64,000 bases of DNA from Fodinibacter sp963833495 (GCA_963833495.1 CAWHYJ010000020.1:1-64000); one strand, 5' to 3'; counted from the stretch's first letter, positions 40,513 to 50,158 are shown. Program-made: numbers and translations. Notes: generated by a model from the sequence alone, not told the origin.

Positions 40513-42510
40513 TCACGTTCGCAGGGCTTCGGTTCCCCTGCTGACCTGAACCTCCTCGTGCGAAGGGCCGGCGGCCACGAGCAGGGGCGCCAGCACGAGC
40601 GCCACGAATGCCGGGATGACGAGCCCGGAGTCGTTGGCCAGGAACCCCACCACGGCCATCACGACCGCCCCGCGCAGCACCACGGCACCGTCGGGCACCG
40701 GCCGCCACCGCACCCACCGGGCGACGACGACGAGCACCACCGTGGCAACGGCGATGACGAGCAGCGGCGGCGAGCCGAGGTTCGCGACGTTCTGCGCCAG
40801 CTTGCGCCCGACCACCGCTCCGGCCTCCCCCGACACCACCGACTCGACGAAGTCACCGAGGTGGGTGCGCGCGTCGGCCGGCCGGAGCCAGTCGGCCACG
40901 GCGACGAGCGCCACGAGGACACCCGCGGCCACGACAGCGACCAGCACGCGGCGCCAGGTCAGCCGCGCCCCGGCGGCCGTGGCGACGACGAGCAGGCCAC
41001 CGAGCAGCAGCCCGGGCGGCCCCCCGAAGTCGGCCCCGAGCGAGGGCAGCGCCTCGACGGCGAGGGCCGCGGCCAGCACGAGCAGCGCCAGCGCCGCGCC
41101 GACGCGACGCGAGCGCCCGGACACCGCCACCCACTGCACGACCACCAGCACGGCGAGCCCGTAGAGCGCGAAGCTGGTGTTGCCCAGGCCGTAGAACCGG
41201 CCACCGACGACCGGGTTCTGCCCGAACACCGACCCGAGCTGCAGGCCCGACCCGGTGAGCACGTCGCCGACCATCACCACCAGGGTCAGCACCGCCACCA
41301 CGCGCAGCGCCCCCACCCGCCGAGCCGCACCCACCCGAAGCGCCACCGCGGTCACCAGGGCCACGACGACGGCCAGTGCACCGACGAACAGCACCGCCGG
41401 CGAGCTCCCCCGCCACCACGGCACCAGGTTCACCACGAACGTCGACACCGGCACGGCCGCCACCGCCACCCCCGCGGCGCGAACCCCCGCCGGCATGGCA
41501 TCCGCCCCGCTCCCCCGCCGCCACCACAGCACGGCGACGGCCACCGCCCACAGTGCGAAGCCCCCGGCCAGCCAGCCGGTCACCTGGGGGCTGAGCGCCC
41601 GCAGCGTCGCGGCCCGGGTCTCGACACCGACGCGCCCGGCGACCAGCGCGGCCGCCGAGGTGGTCGCGGGCGCCACTGTCAGCGGTCGACCGGTCACCTC
41701 GGCCACGCTCGCACCCACCCGGGCCAGGGCGGTGGCCGTGAGGTCCTGCAGCTGCACGACCCCCGGCTGCCGGGTCGACGCCGACTCCAGCAGCCCGCGC
41801 GGGAACGACGGCCCGGCCGCCACGATGGCCCGGGGGCGCACCGGCGAGGCGCCGTCGGCCACCCCGGCGACCACCAGGTCGGCCGCGGGGTCGGCCGCGC
41901 GCACCTGCGCCACGAGCGCGTCGAGCCGCTGCAGGGCCGCCTGCCGCGCAGTGCCGGGTGCCGGCAGCACGCCGCCGTCGACCAGCACCACCGGGCAGGT
42001 GAGCTGCGCCGGCAGGTCGGTCTGGTAGCTGGTCACCTCACCGGTGCGGTTCGCGGCCCCGATCGCGGCGCCCGCACCGACGCTCTCCACGCAGGCGCCG
42101 GATGCCGTGACCTCCTGCCCCAGCGTGCCCGGGTGGGCGTCGTACGACCCTGCGGCCGCGGCCGCGAGGTACTCGGCCCAGCGCGGCACCCGGCCGTCGA
42201 CGACCGGCGGCGGCACCCGGCACGGCCCGGCGACGTCACCCGCCCGGCGGCCGGCGCCGAGCGTCAGCCACCCGTCGACCGCGCACGATCTGCTGCCCAC
42301 GGCCCGCACCGTCATCGACCCCAGCGCCCCGTCACCGACCAGGGCGTGGAGGGCGGGGAGGTCAGCCCCGTCGAGGTCCGACCAGGCCAGCCCCGGCACC
42401 CCGACGACGACCAGGCGCGCGGATGCCGGGTCGCCGGTCGCGCTGGCCAGCGGAGCCCCGCCGAGCAGGGTGAGCACGGCGAGTGCCGCCAGCACGGCCC
42501 ATCGCCTCAC
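40513..42510 (-). CDS. Exported alkaline-phosphatase-like domain fused to a multi-pass membrane domain
   Basis: Protein of 665 residues. A signal-anchor helix (RRWAVLAALAVLTLLGGAPLASA), an extracellular part (about 30-320: LVVVGVPGLAWSDLDGADLPALHALVGDGALGSMTVR, SCAVDGWLTLGAG) with the look of the alkaline-phosphatase/phosphodiesterase fold, then about eight membrane helices (residues 330-640), including NPVVGGRFYGLGNTSFALYGL. The function is not known to me; the catalytic Thr/Ser position could be the SRSC stretch, which is speculative. GTG 42510 overlaps the stop of the GH15-like gene (GTGA), so the two exported proteins are coupled. Confidence 0.65.
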   Translation of the reverse strand: MRRWAVLAALAVLTLLGGAPLASATGDPASARLVVVGVPGLAWSDLDGADLPALHALVGDGALGSMTVRAVGSRSCAVDGWLTLGAGRRAGDVAGPCRVPPPVVDGRVPRWAEYLAAAAAGSYDAHPGTLGQEVTASGACVESVGAGAAIGAANRTGEVTSYQTDLPAQLTCPVVLVDGGVLPAPGTARQAALQRLDALVAQVRAADPAADLVVAGVADGASPVRPRAIVAAGPSFPRGLLESASTRQPGVVQLQDLTATALARVGASVAEVTGRPLTVAPATTSAAALVAGRVGVETRAATLRALSPQVTGWLAGGFALWAVAVAVLWWRRGSGADAMPAGVRAAGVAVAAVPVSTFVVNLVPWWRGSSPAVLFVGALAVVVALVTAVALRVGAARRVGALRVVAVLTLVVMVGDVLTGSGLQLGSVFGQNPVVGGRFYGLGNTSFALYGLAVLVVVQWVAVSGRSRRVGAALALLVLAAALAVEALPSLGADFGGPPGLLLGGLLVVATAAGARLTWRRVLVAVVAAGVLVALVAVADWLRPADARTHLGDFVESVVSGEAGAVVGRKLAQNVANLGSPPLLVIAVATVVLVVVARWVRWRPVPDGAVVLRGAVVMAVVGFLANDSGLVIPAFVALVLAPLLVAAGPSHEEVQVSRGTEALRT

Positions 42511-43817
42511 GCGTGCACCAGCTCGTGCCGGGCGATGACGACCAGTGCGGCGGTCCAGGCGAGCGGCGCCACGGCGGCCGGCCGGCCGTCGAAGAGCACC
42601 TTCTCGGGGAAGGACCCGGCGTCGGTGCGGTGCTCGCCGAGCCAGCCCAACAGGGCCTCGGCACGGGCGTGCTCGCCGCTGGCAGCCCAGGCGGCGGCGA
42701 ACAGGGCCGTCTCGGGGGTCCAGCTGATGCCGTCGTCCTTCCACTGCACCCCGGGCGCGACCCCGCCGGCCGGGCGGGCCATGGCGGTCTGGGCGCGCCC
42801 CATCGCCGACAGCACCCCGTCGTCCACCCCCGCCCCGCCGATCGGCGCGGCGAGGAAGGTGACCGCGGCGTCGGCCGCCGGGTCGTCGAGCATGCGCGGG
42901 TAGCCCCGGGCCCCGAACTGCCCGTGCACCTGGGCTGCCAGCGACTGCGTCGCCGCCCGGGTGCGCTCGGCCAGGGCGTGCTCGCCGACCAGTGGCAAGA
43001 CCTCGGTGGCGCTGCGCAGCCCGGCGAGCACGGAGGCCGCCGTGCCGAGGGTGACCGAGCGCTCGACGAGCTCCCAGTAGTCGGACGACGCCATCGGCAG
43101 CAGGGTGTCGGCGTCGAGCGAGGCGAGCAGCCGCTGGGTGCTGAGCAGGAGCATCGGGCGCAGGGGGGCCAGCAGCTCGACGGCCCGGTCGGGGGCGGCG
43201 AGCGCGAGCTGGTGGGCGCCCCACACCGACCAGGCCGACCCGTCGAGCTGGGCCACCCGGTCGTCGGGCGTGCGTAGGGTGCGCAGGTCGTAGCGCGCCT
43301 CGAACCAGCCGTCGTGGCGCTGCACCGCCTGCAGGAAGGACAGCTGCTCGGCCGCGTGCTCGGGGTGGCCGGTGCGGGCCAGCGCGGTCGCCACGAACGA
43401 CACGTCACGCGGCCACGCGTAGCGCCACTTCTCGCTCCACCCGGCGACGCACACCGGCAGCCCCACCGACAGGGCCCGCAGGTCGAGCAGCGCCGAGCGC
43501 AGCACGTCGTCACCGCCGTCGAGCGCGGTGCGCACCCAAGGGGCGCAGCCCTCGAGCCAGGCCTGCTCGTCCTCGACGAGCATCGTGCTCAACGGCCGGG
43601 CGGCGAGCACGCGGGTGCCGGGCACCACGGCATCCGGGTGGCCGGTGGGCACCAGCTCGCGCACGCCGGGCGCGGAGAAGGCCACCGTCTCGCTGTAGAG
43701 CGGCACCTCGGCGCGCCGGATGCGGTACTCGACGCTCCACCACGCCAACGCCCCGTAGGTGAGCACCCCACCCGTGCCGAGCACCAGCTTCCGGCGCGAG
43801 AGGGGGGTGAGGGCCAC
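42507..43817 (-). CDS. Exported glucoamylase-like (GH15-type) (alpha/alpha)6-barrel protein
   Basis: Protein of 436 residues with a twin-Arg-like N-terminus (LSRRKLVLGTGGVLTYGALA), then GWSEKWRYAWPRDVSFVATALARTGH, the GH15/GH65-type substrate pocket, HDGWFEARYDLRT, LDGSAWSVWGAHQLAL and GISWTPETALFAAAW. It could trim alpha-glucan or another saccharide outside the membrane; catalytic Glu residues were not assigned with confidence. GTG 43817 has TACAGT 6 nt upstream. It is coupled to the membrane protein downstream. Confidence 0.65.
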   Translation of the reverse strand: MALTPLSRRKLVLGTGGVLTYGALAWWSVEYRIRRAEVPLYSETVAFSAPGVRELVPTGHPDAVVPGTRVLAARPLSTMLVEDEQAWLEGCAPWVRTALDGGDDVLRSALLDLRALSVGLPVCVAGWSEKWRYAWPRDVSFVATALARTGHPEHAAEQLSFLQAVQRHDGWFEARYDLRTLRTPDDRVAQLDGSAWSVWGAHQLALAAPDRAVELLAPLRPMLLLSTQRLLASLDADTLLPMASSDYWELVERSVTLGTAASVLAGLRSATEVLPLVGEHALAERTRAATQSLAAQVHGQFGARGYPRMLDDPAADAAVTFLAAPIGGAGVDDGVLSAMGRAQTAMARPAGGVAPGVQWKDDGISWTPETALFAAAWAASGEHARAEALLGWLGEHRTDAGSFPEKVLFDGRPAAVAPLAWTAALVVIARHELVHA

Positions 43818-43823
43818 GACGGA

Positions 43824-43829
43824 ACTGTA
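43824..43829 (-). promoter_or_regulatory. -10-like TACAGT of the GH15-type gene
   Basis: Minus-strand TACAGT lies 6 nt before GTG 43817. Confidence 0.45.
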
Positions 43830-43920
43830 TGCCGCACGCCTGACCGGCGTCCCGGTCGGCCGTGAGCCGGATCACGTCGTGAGGGCCGTCATAGGCCCCG
43901 TCCCGCCGCGGCGGGGAGAC

Positions 43921-43926
43921 TAGGTT
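43921..43926 (+). promoter_or_regulatory. -10-like TAGGTT of ccr
   Basis: TAGGTT lies about 70 nt upstream of ATG 43999. Unlike most genes here, ccr would then have a true leader with a Shine-Dalgarno site (GAAGGAG). Confidence 0.4.
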
Positions 43927-43998
43927 CGCCGGGCGGGCTCGCCACCGCCGATCGAACACGCCCTGAGCACGCCCTCACCGCCGAAGGAGCACGACCGC

Positions 43999-45339
43999 AT
44001 GGACCAGATCCGCGAGGCCATCCTCTCCGGGGACCGCACCACCCAGACCTATGCCGAGATCGCCGTCCCGCCCACCTACCGCGCCGCCACGGTGCACAAG
44101 GACGAGGTCGAGATGTTCGCGGGGATGGCGACCCGTGACAAGGACCCGCGCCGCTCGCTGCACGTCGAGCAGGTGCCGACGCCCGAGCTGGCGCCCGGCG
44201 AGGCGCTCGTCGCCGTCATGGCCAGCGCGATCAACTACAACACCGTGTGGACCTCGATCTTCGAGCCGGTGTCGACGTTCTCCTTCCTCGAGCGCTACGG
44301 GCGCACCTCGGAGTTCGCCAAGCGCCACGACCTGCCCTACCACGTGGTGGGCTCCGACCTCGCCGGCGTCGTGCTGCGCACCGGTCCCGGCGTCACCAAG
44401 TGGAAGCCGGGCACCGAGGTCGTGGCGCACTGCCTGAGCGTCGAGCTCGAGGACGCCGAGGGCCACGACGACACGATGATGGACCCGCAGCAGCGGATCT
44501 GGGGCTTCGAGACCAACTTCGGCGGGTTGGCAGAGCTGGCGATCGTCAAGGCGAACCAGCTGATGCCCAAGCCGACCCACCTGTCCTGGGAGGAGGCCGC
44601 CGCACCGGGGCTGGTCAACTCCACCGCCTACCGCCAGCTGATCTCCAAGAACGGCGCCCACATGAAGCTGGGCGACCGGGTGCTGATCTGGGGCGCCTCG
44701 GGCGGCCTGGGCTCGTACGCCACCCAGATGGCCCTGGCCGGCGGCGCCACCCCCATCTGCGTGGTCTCCTCCCCCGAGAAGGCCGCGATCTGCCGGGCGA
44801 TGGGCGCTGAGCTGATCATCGACCGCTCGGCCGAGGGCTACCGGTTCTGGAACGCCGAGGGCACCGCGCAGGACCCCAAGGAGTGGCAGCGCCTGGGCAA
44901 GAAGATCCGCGAGCTCACCGGCGGCCACGACGTCGACATCGTCTTCGAGCACCCCGGCCGCGAGACCTTCGGCGCCAGCGTGTACGTGGCGCGCAAGGGC
45001 GGCACGATCGTCACCTGCGCCTCGACCTCGGGCTACATGCACGAGTACGACAACCGCTACCTGTGGATGAACCTCAAGCGCATCATCAGCTCGCACTTCG
45101 CCAACTACCGCGAGGCGTGGCAGGCCAACGAGCTCGTCGACCGCGGCCTCATCCACCCGACCCTGAGCCGCACCTACGCGCTCGAGGACGTCGGCGCAGC
45201 CGCGCTCGACGTGCACCGCAACCTGCACCAGGGCAAGGTCGGCGTGCTGACCCTCTCGCCCGAGGAGGGTCTCGGCATCACCGACCCCGAGAAGCGGGCT
45301 CGCTTCGAGACCGCGATCAACCGGTTCCGCGACGCCTGA
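43999..45339 (+). CDS. ccr: Crotonyl-CoA carboxylase/reductase
   Basis: Intact MDR-family enzyme of 446 residues, making ethylmalonyl-CoA from crotonyl-CoA, CO2 and NADPH, the key step of the ethylmalonyl-CoA pathway. Signature stretches: AINYNTVWTSIFEPVSTF, YHVVGSDLAGVVLRTGPGV, RIWGFETNFGGLAELAIVKANQLMPKP, WGASGGLGSYATQMALAGGA (NADPH loop), VDIVFEHPGRETFGASVYV, and MHEYDNRYLWMNLKRIISSHFANYREA. The enzyme is diagnostic for the pathway or for extender-unit supply. ATG 43999 follows GAAGGAG. Confidence 0.95.
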   Translation: MDQIREAILSGDRTTQTYAEIAVPPTYRAATVHKDEVEMFAGMATRDKDPRRSLHVEQVPTPELAPGEALVAVMASAINYNTVWTSIFEPVSTFSFLERYGRTSEFAKRHDLPYHVVGSDLAGVVLRTGPGVTKWKPGTEVVAHCLSVELEDAEGHDDTMMDPQQRIWGFETNFGGLAELAIVKANQLMPKPTHLSWEEAAAPGLVNSTAYRQLISKNGAHMKLGDRVLIWGASGGLGSYATQMALAGGATPICVVSSPEKAAICRAMGAELIIDRSAEGYRFWNAEGTAQDPKEWQRLGKKIRELTGGHDVDIVFEHPGRETFGASVYVARKGGTIVTCASTSGYMHEYDNRYLWMNLKRIISSHFANYREAWQANELVDRGLIHPTLSRTYALEDVGAAALDVHRNLHQGKVGVLTLSPEEGLGITDPEKRARFETAINRFRDA

Positions 45340-45373
45340 GCCAGGTGTCCGCGGACGGGCGCCGAGCCGCCAC

Positions 45374-45379
45374 TAGGGT
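45374..45379 (+). promoter_or_regulatory. -10-like TAGGGT of the AI-2E-family gene
   Basis: TAGGGT lies 18 nt before GTG 45398, leaving a short leader that contains GGGGAGG. Confidence 0.4.
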
Positions 45380-45397
45380 GTGGCGGGGAGGTGGCGG

Positions 45398-46720
45398 GTG
45401 ACGATGTCCAGGCTGTGGAGCCCGGTGACGCGGTGGGCCGACTTCCGTCGGCGCCAGCTCGCTGCCCTCGAGCAGAGCAACCGGATCGCGGCGCTGGCGC
45501 AGGACGACGGAGCACCCGACGCCGTGCGACTCGAGACGGTGGCCCCCGTGGATGCCGTGCCCGACCTCGAGGGGGCGGCCGACGGTGCCGCGGTGCGCGC
45601 GTCTTCGACCACCCCGGAGGCGGTGGCCCCCGCCGAGCCGCCCCTGGGCCGGAACCCCACGTACGGCGTCGTCGGGCGCCCGCTCAACCGTCACTCGCCC
45701 TTCTACATCGGCTTCTTCGGCGCGACGGGAGCCCTGCTGGCAATCGGCCTGTGGCAGATGGTCGGCCGGCTCAGCACCACCCTGACCCTGTTGATCGTCT
45801 CGATGTTCCTCGCCCTGGCGCTCAACCCGATCGTCGACGCCCTCGTCGAGCGCGGGGTGCGCCGGGCCGGCTCCGTCGCCGTGGTCTTCACCGGCCTGCT
45901 CGTCGCCTTCGTGCTCATCGGCTTCCTCGTCATCCCGCCGGTCGTCGTGCAGGGCACCGAGCTGGCCCAGCAGGCGCCCAAGTACATCGAGAACCTGCTC
46001 GGCAGCAGCTGGGTGCGCGAGCTCGACAAGAGCTACGACGTCATCGACAAGGTGCGCGCCGAGCTGCAGGCGCGGATGACCGACCAGCAGTTCCTCGAGG
46101 GCGTGCTCGGCGGCATCCTCGGCGCCGGGCGGGCCGTGCTCAACGGGCTCTTCCAGGTCTTCACCGTGCTGGTGCTCACCCTGTACTTCCTCTCCTCGCT
46201 CCCCCGGGTCAAGAACGCGGCCTACGCGATGGTGCCGGCAACCCGCCGCCCCCGGGTCGAGTCGCTCTCCGAGGAGATCATGCGACGCACCGGGTCCTAC
46301 GCCATCGGCCAGGTCGTCATCGCGACCCTGAACGCCCTGCTGTCCTACGTGATGATGACCATCGTCGGCATCCCCTACGCCGCGGTGCTGGCCGTCACCG
46401 TCGGGCTGCTGGGCCTCATCCCGATGATCGGTGCCACGCTCGGTGCGGCGGTGGTGTGCATCGTCGCGTTCTTCGACGAGCCCAAGAAGGCCCTCATCGC
46501 GCTGATCTACTACCTCGTCTACCAACAGCTCGAGAACTACGTCGTCGCCCCCCGGGTCATGCAGCACACGGTGTCGGTGCCGGGCCCGGTGACGATCGTC
46601 GCCGCCCTCGCCGGCGCGGCGCTGCTGGGGGTGCTCGGCGCCCTGCTCGCCATCCCGGTCGCAGCCGGTCTGCTGCTGCTCTACGAGGAAGTGCTCGTGC
46701 CGAGGCAGCACCGCGCCTGA
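45398..46720 (+). CDS. AI-2E family transporter (PerM-type membrane protein)
   Basis: Intact protein of about 440 residues. A cytoplasmic N-terminal region of about 110 residues, then eight hydrophobic helices (ATGALLAIGLWQMVG, LTLLIVSMFLALALNPIVDALV, and so on) and the family signature VGLLGLIPMIGATLGA. Members export small molecules or act as Na+/H+ antiporters; the substrate cannot be predicted. GTG 45398 follows GGGGAGG by 5-6 nt; ATG 45404 is the alternative. Confidence 0.82.
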   Translation: MTMSRLWSPVTRWADFRRRQLAALEQSNRIAALAQDDGAPDAVRLETVAPVDAVPDLEGAADGAAVRASSTTPEAVAPAEPPLGRNPTYGVVGRPLNRHSPFYIGFFGATGALLAIGLWQMVGRLSTTLTLLIVSMFLALALNPIVDALVERGVRRAGSVAVVFTGLLVAFVLIGFLVIPPVVVQGTELAQQAPKYIENLLGSSWVRELDKSYDVIDKVRAELQARMTDQQFLEGVLGGILGAGRAVLNGLFQVFTVLVLTLYFLSSLPRVKNAAYAMVPATRRPRVESLSEEIMRRTGSYAIGQVVIATLNALLSYVMMTIVGIPYAAVLAVTVGLLGLIPMIGATLGAAVVCIVAFFDEPKKALIALIYYLVYQQLENYVVAPRVMQHTVSVPGPVTIVAALAGAALLGVLGALLAIPVAAGLLLLYEEVLVPRQHRA

Positions 46721-46764
46721 CCCGGCTCGGGTGCGGGGCCGGCACGCAGCAGTTCGGATGCCGC

Positions 46765-47175
46765 GCGCCAACTACCGCGTGCGGGCCGACCTTCTCGCGC
46801 ACGCTGTCCGTGGCACCGAAGAAGCGCCAGTCCAGTCGGCAGGCGTCGTCCCGATCGAGCCCCGGTCCACGAACTGCGCCAGGATGACGAGTGTCTTCTG
46901 CTGCCCGGTGAAGCCCCGGGACGGCATGGCCGGGTCGGTCTGCGGTGCCCCAGCGTCCGGTGAAGGTCGTTCCGTCGGGCTGGGTCAGGGTGCGCGGTGT
47001 GGGGTCGACCGGGGCGCCGCGAACCTCCCGAGCCGGGCCCGATGCCGAGCTGTCCGGGCCGCTTGCCTGCGCCGCGACGGCCTGTGCTGCCGTGCTCGCC
47101 GCGCCCAGCCGCCCAGTCCACGTCCCAGCCACGACCGTTGCCTCACTGCGCGCGCACGCACCCCCTCGCGGAGGC
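46765..47175 (-). pseudogene. 5' remnant of an M6-family secreted metalloprotease
   Basis: In the 580-bp gap downstream of the AI-2E gene the minus strand reads, over changing frames, a signal-like AASTAAQAVAAQAS, RTLTQPDGTTFTGRWG, then GFTGQQKTLVILAQFVDRG, SIGTTPADW and RFFGATDSVRE. These match the start of the mature part of M6 (immune-inhibitor-A-type) proteases. The HExxH catalytic region and everything after it are absent. At least two frame changes and the truncation make it a pseudogene. The remainder of 46721-47300 shows nothing else. Confidence 0.5.
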
Positions 47176-47300
47176 TCGCCTGCATCCACAGAATCTGCCC
47201 TGGGCGGGCGCTGGTCAACGCGATCGGCGAAGGTGCCCGCAAGATCAGATCGGCGCCCGGTGCCGGGCATCCGGTGAGGGCGCCCCAGGGACAGTGCCGT

Positions 47301-47579
47301 TCAGGGTCGGGCGGCGTGCCGCGCGGCCCAGCACCGGGTGTGCCAGTGCCGGCGCTCGTCGATGCCGCCCACGCCCTGCGCCGGCCAGGCCACGAGGTGC
47401 GGCGTGCCGACCACGATGCCCTGGTGGCACCCCGGGCACCGGTACTCGCGCGAGGACGACGCGCCGGTGAGCCGGCGCACGTGCCAGGGCTTCCCGGCAT
47501 ACGACTCGGTGGCCACCTCGCCCGAACCCGCCATCGGCCGCGATTCGAGGTCGCGGCGGCGGCGGTTGGCACGGGGCAT
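47301..47579 (-). CDS. Small actinobacterial zinc-finger-like protein
   Basis: Protein of 92 residues: basic start MPRANRRRRDL, then YRCPGCHQGI and RRHWHTRCW, giving a CxxC...H...HxxxC set suited to binding zinc, with VGTPHLVAWP between. Such small proteins are common and conserved in Actinobacteria; their role is unknown to me. ATG 47579 is preferred over an upstream in-frame GTG because homology begins at MPR. Confidence 0.65.
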   Translation of the reverse strand: MPRANRRRRDLESRPMAGSGEVATESYAGKPWHVRRLTGASSSREYRCPGCHQGIVVGTPHLVAWPAQGVGGIDERRHWHTRCWAARHAARP

Positions 47580-47632
47580 GCGCCCATTGTCCCCGACGAC
47601 CACCGCCGTCCCGGACCGCGCCGCTGATGCCG

Positions 47633-50146
47633 TCAGCCGGTCACCCGGGCGCTGGTCGGGTCGTACATCGGTCGGAGCGAGACCCGCGCCGGGTACAGGG
47701 TGCCGGCCACGTCGACCTGCCAGCTGCCCTCAGCCAGCCACGCGGGGGTCACGGGCCCGTCAGAACCGACGAACGCGAGCCCGACGGCCCCACCGAGGGT
47801 CCAGCCGTACGACGCCGACCGCAGGTAGCCCACGACCACCCCGTCGCGCAGCACCGGCTCCGCGTGGAAGAGCAAGGGCTCGGGGTCCTCGAGCAGCACC
47901 TGCACCAGCCGGTGGTGCGGCGTGCCGCGCTCCTTGGCGGCTACCGTCGCCTCGCGCCCGCGGAAACCGCCGGGCTTGTCGAGCGCCACGGCGAACCCCA
48001 GCCCCACGGCATACACGTCGTCGGTGTTGTCGATGTCGTGCCCGTAGTCGCGGTAGGCCTTCTCCATGCGCAGGCTCGACAGCGCCCGCAGGCCGGCCGG
48101 CCGGATGCCGTGCGCCTCCCCCGCCGCGAGCACGGCATCCCAGACCTCGACGGTGCGGTCGGCCGGGGCGTAGAGCTCCCAGCCGAGCTCGCCGAGGTAG
48201 GTGATCCGGATGGCGAGCACGTCGACGCCGGCGAGCACGACCCGCCGGGCCGCCCGGAACGGCAAGGCCTGCGTCGACCAGTCGACCTCGGGTGCCGCCG
48301 CGGCCAGGGTCGCGCGCGACGCCGGGCCCTGAACGGTGAGCAGGCCCAGGTCGGTCGTGATGTCGTCGACCGTCACCGCGGCATCCCCGACAGCCTGGCG
48401 CAGCAGGGCCAGCGCCCGGCCGTGAGCCGTGTCGGAGACGACCACGAGGAAGTCGTCCGGAGCCAGCCGCGTGACGGTGAGGTCGGCCAGGATGCCGCCG
48501 TCGTCACCGAGCCACTGGGTGTAGGTGATCACCCCGTCAGCCCCGTTGACGGCACCGGCGCTGAGCCGGTCGAGCACCGCACCGGCGTCGGCGCCGCGCA
48601 CCGAGAACTTGGCCATGAACGACATGTCCATCAGTCCGACGGCCTCGCGCACCGCGCGGTGCTCGGCGGCCCAGTGCTCGAACCACGGCTGGTGGCCCCA
48701 GCCCGGCTCGGCGGTCGGCGTCTGCCCGCGCCCGGCATACCAGGCGGCCGACTCCCACCCGCTGACGTCGCGCAGCTTCGCCCCCTCCGCCACCAGCCGG
48801 TCGTGCACTGGTGAGCGGAACTCCCCTCGCGCAGAAGCGAGCTCGATGCCCGGGGTGTGCGCTGCATACACCGTGCCGAGGACCTCGGCGGTGCGCTCCG
48901 CGCGGTGCCTGGGGTTCAGCTGCCAGTCGCGGAACCGGGCCACGTCGAAGCCGGTGACGTCGACGTCGGGCCGCCCGTCGACCATCCACTGCGCGACCAC
49001 CTGCCCCAGGCCACCGGCCGAGAGGATGCCCACCGAGTTGAGCCCCGCGCAGACGAAGTAGCCGTGGACGCCGGGCGCCTCACCGACCGCCGGCGCGAGG
49101 TCCGGCGTGAACGACTCCGGCCCGCAGAAGAAGGTGCGGATGCCGACCGTCTCGACCACCGGCACGCGCGAGATGGCGCGCTCGACGAAGGGCCCCATCC
49201 GGTCCCAGTCCGGGGGGATCTCGCCGAACGAGAAGTCGGCCGGGATGCCGTCGACCGACCACGCGGCCGCCCGCGGCTCGAAGAGGCCGACCATCATGCC
49301 GCCGCCCTCCTCGCGGTAGTAGCCGTAGGCGGCAGGGTCCTCGAAGATCGGGGCGTCCGGGCTCATCCCGTCGATCGGCTCGGTGATGAGGTAGTAGTGC
49401 TCAGCCGCCTGGTTCGGCACGGCCACGCCGTTGCGCTCGGCCAGCTCGCGGGCCCACATCCCCGCGCAGTTGACGACCAGCTCGCACTCGACGTCCCCGG
49501 CATCCGTGCGCACGCCGACGACCTCCTCGGCCAGGCCGCGCGGGCGGGTGAGCACCTGCTGCACCGACACGCCCTCGACCACCCGCACGCCGAGGTTACG
49601 GGCGCCGCGGGACAGGCTCATCGTGAGGTCGACCGGGTTGACCCGCCCGTCGCCGGGCACGTGGAAGCCGGCGAGCAGGTCGTCGGTGCGCGCCAGCGGG
49701 AACAGCTCGGCCATCTCCCCCGGGCCGATCTCCTCGACCTCGAGGCCGAGGTGCCGCTGGAACGCCGCGACGCGCCGGTACTCGTGCAGCCGGTCGGCGT
49801 CGGCCGCGGCCTCGATCAGCCCGACCCGCTTGAACCCCGTGGCGACGCCGGTCTCCTGCTCGAGCCGCGCGTAGAGCTCGCGGGAGTAGAGGCGCAGCGC
49901 GGTGTTGGTCTCGCTGGTGGAGCCGAAGCAGGTCATCAGCCCGGCGGCATGCCACGTGGTTCCCGAGGTGAGCCGGTCGCGCTCGAGCACCAGCACGTCG
50001 GTGACCCCGAGGTGGCCCAGGTGGTAGGCGATCGAGGCCCCGATCACCCCGCCCCCGATGACCACGACACGCGCCCGCTCCGGAAGGCTCCCCGGGGCGC
50101 GCGATGACGGGGCGGAGGACGAGTCGGGCCGGGCAGCGGTGCTCAC
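47633..50146 (-). CDS. FAD oxidoreductase with GcvT-type C-terminal half (dimethylglycine/sarcosine dehydrogenase-like)
   Basis: Intact protein of 837 residues. N-terminal DAO-type FAD domain (VVVIGGGVIGASIAYHLG, RLTSGTTWHAAGLM, VVNCAGMWARELA, GHGYF-like GVHGYFVCAGLNSVGI), a linker, then a folate-binding GcvT/aminomethyltransferase half (FSVRGADAGAVLDRLSAG, YTQWLGDDGGILADLTVTRL, YLGELGWELYAP, LRMEKAYRDYGHDI). This layout is that of dimethylglycine or sarcosine dehydrogenases, which pass formaldehyde to tetrahydrofolate. GTG 50146 has TATGGT 6 nt upstream. Confidence 0.88.
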   Translation of the reverse strand: MSTAARPDSSSAPSSRAPGSLPERARVVVIGGGVIGASIAYHLGHLGVTDVLVLERDRLTSGTTWHAAGLMTCFGSTSETNTALRLYSRELYARLEQETGVATGFKRVGLIEAAADADRLHEYRRVAAFQRHLGLEVEEIGPGEMAELFPLARTDDLLAGFHVPGDGRVNPVDLTMSLSRGARNLGVRVVEGVSVQQVLTRPRGLAEEVVGVRTDAGDVECELVVNCAGMWARELAERNGVAVPNQAAEHYYLITEPIDGMSPDAPIFEDPAAYGYYREEGGGMMVGLFEPRAAAWSVDGIPADFSFGEIPPDWDRMGPFVERAISRVPVVETVGIRTFFCGPESFTPDLAPAVGEAPGVHGYFVCAGLNSVGILSAGGLGQVVAQWMVDGRPDVDVTGFDVARFRDWQLNPRHRAERTAEVLGTVYAAHTPGIELASARGEFRSPVHDRLVAEGAKLRDVSGWESAAWYAGRGQTPTAEPGWGHQPWFEHWAAEHRAVREAVGLMDMSFMAKFSVRGADAGAVLDRLSAGAVNGADGVITYTQWLGDDGGILADLTVTRLAPDDFLVVVSDTAHGRALALLRQAVGDAAVTVDDITTDLGLLTVQGPASRATLAAAAPEVDWSTQALPFRAARRVVLAGVDVLAIRITYLGELGWELYAPADRTVEVWDAVLAAGEAHGIRPAGLRALSSLRMEKAYRDYGHDIDNTDDVYAVGLGFAVALDKPGGFRGREATVAAKERGTPHHRLVQVLLEDPEPLLFHAEPVLRDGVVVGYLRSASYGWTLGGAVGLAFVGSDGPVTPAWLAEGSWQVDVAGTLYPARVSLRPMYDPTSARVTG

Positions 50147-50152
50147 CCGTCG

Positions 50153-50158
50153 ACCATA
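50153..50158 (-). promoter_or_regulatory. -10-like TATGGT of the FAD/GcvT gene
   Basis: Minus-strand TATGGT lies 6 nt before GTG 50146; leaderless spacing. Confidence 0.45.
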
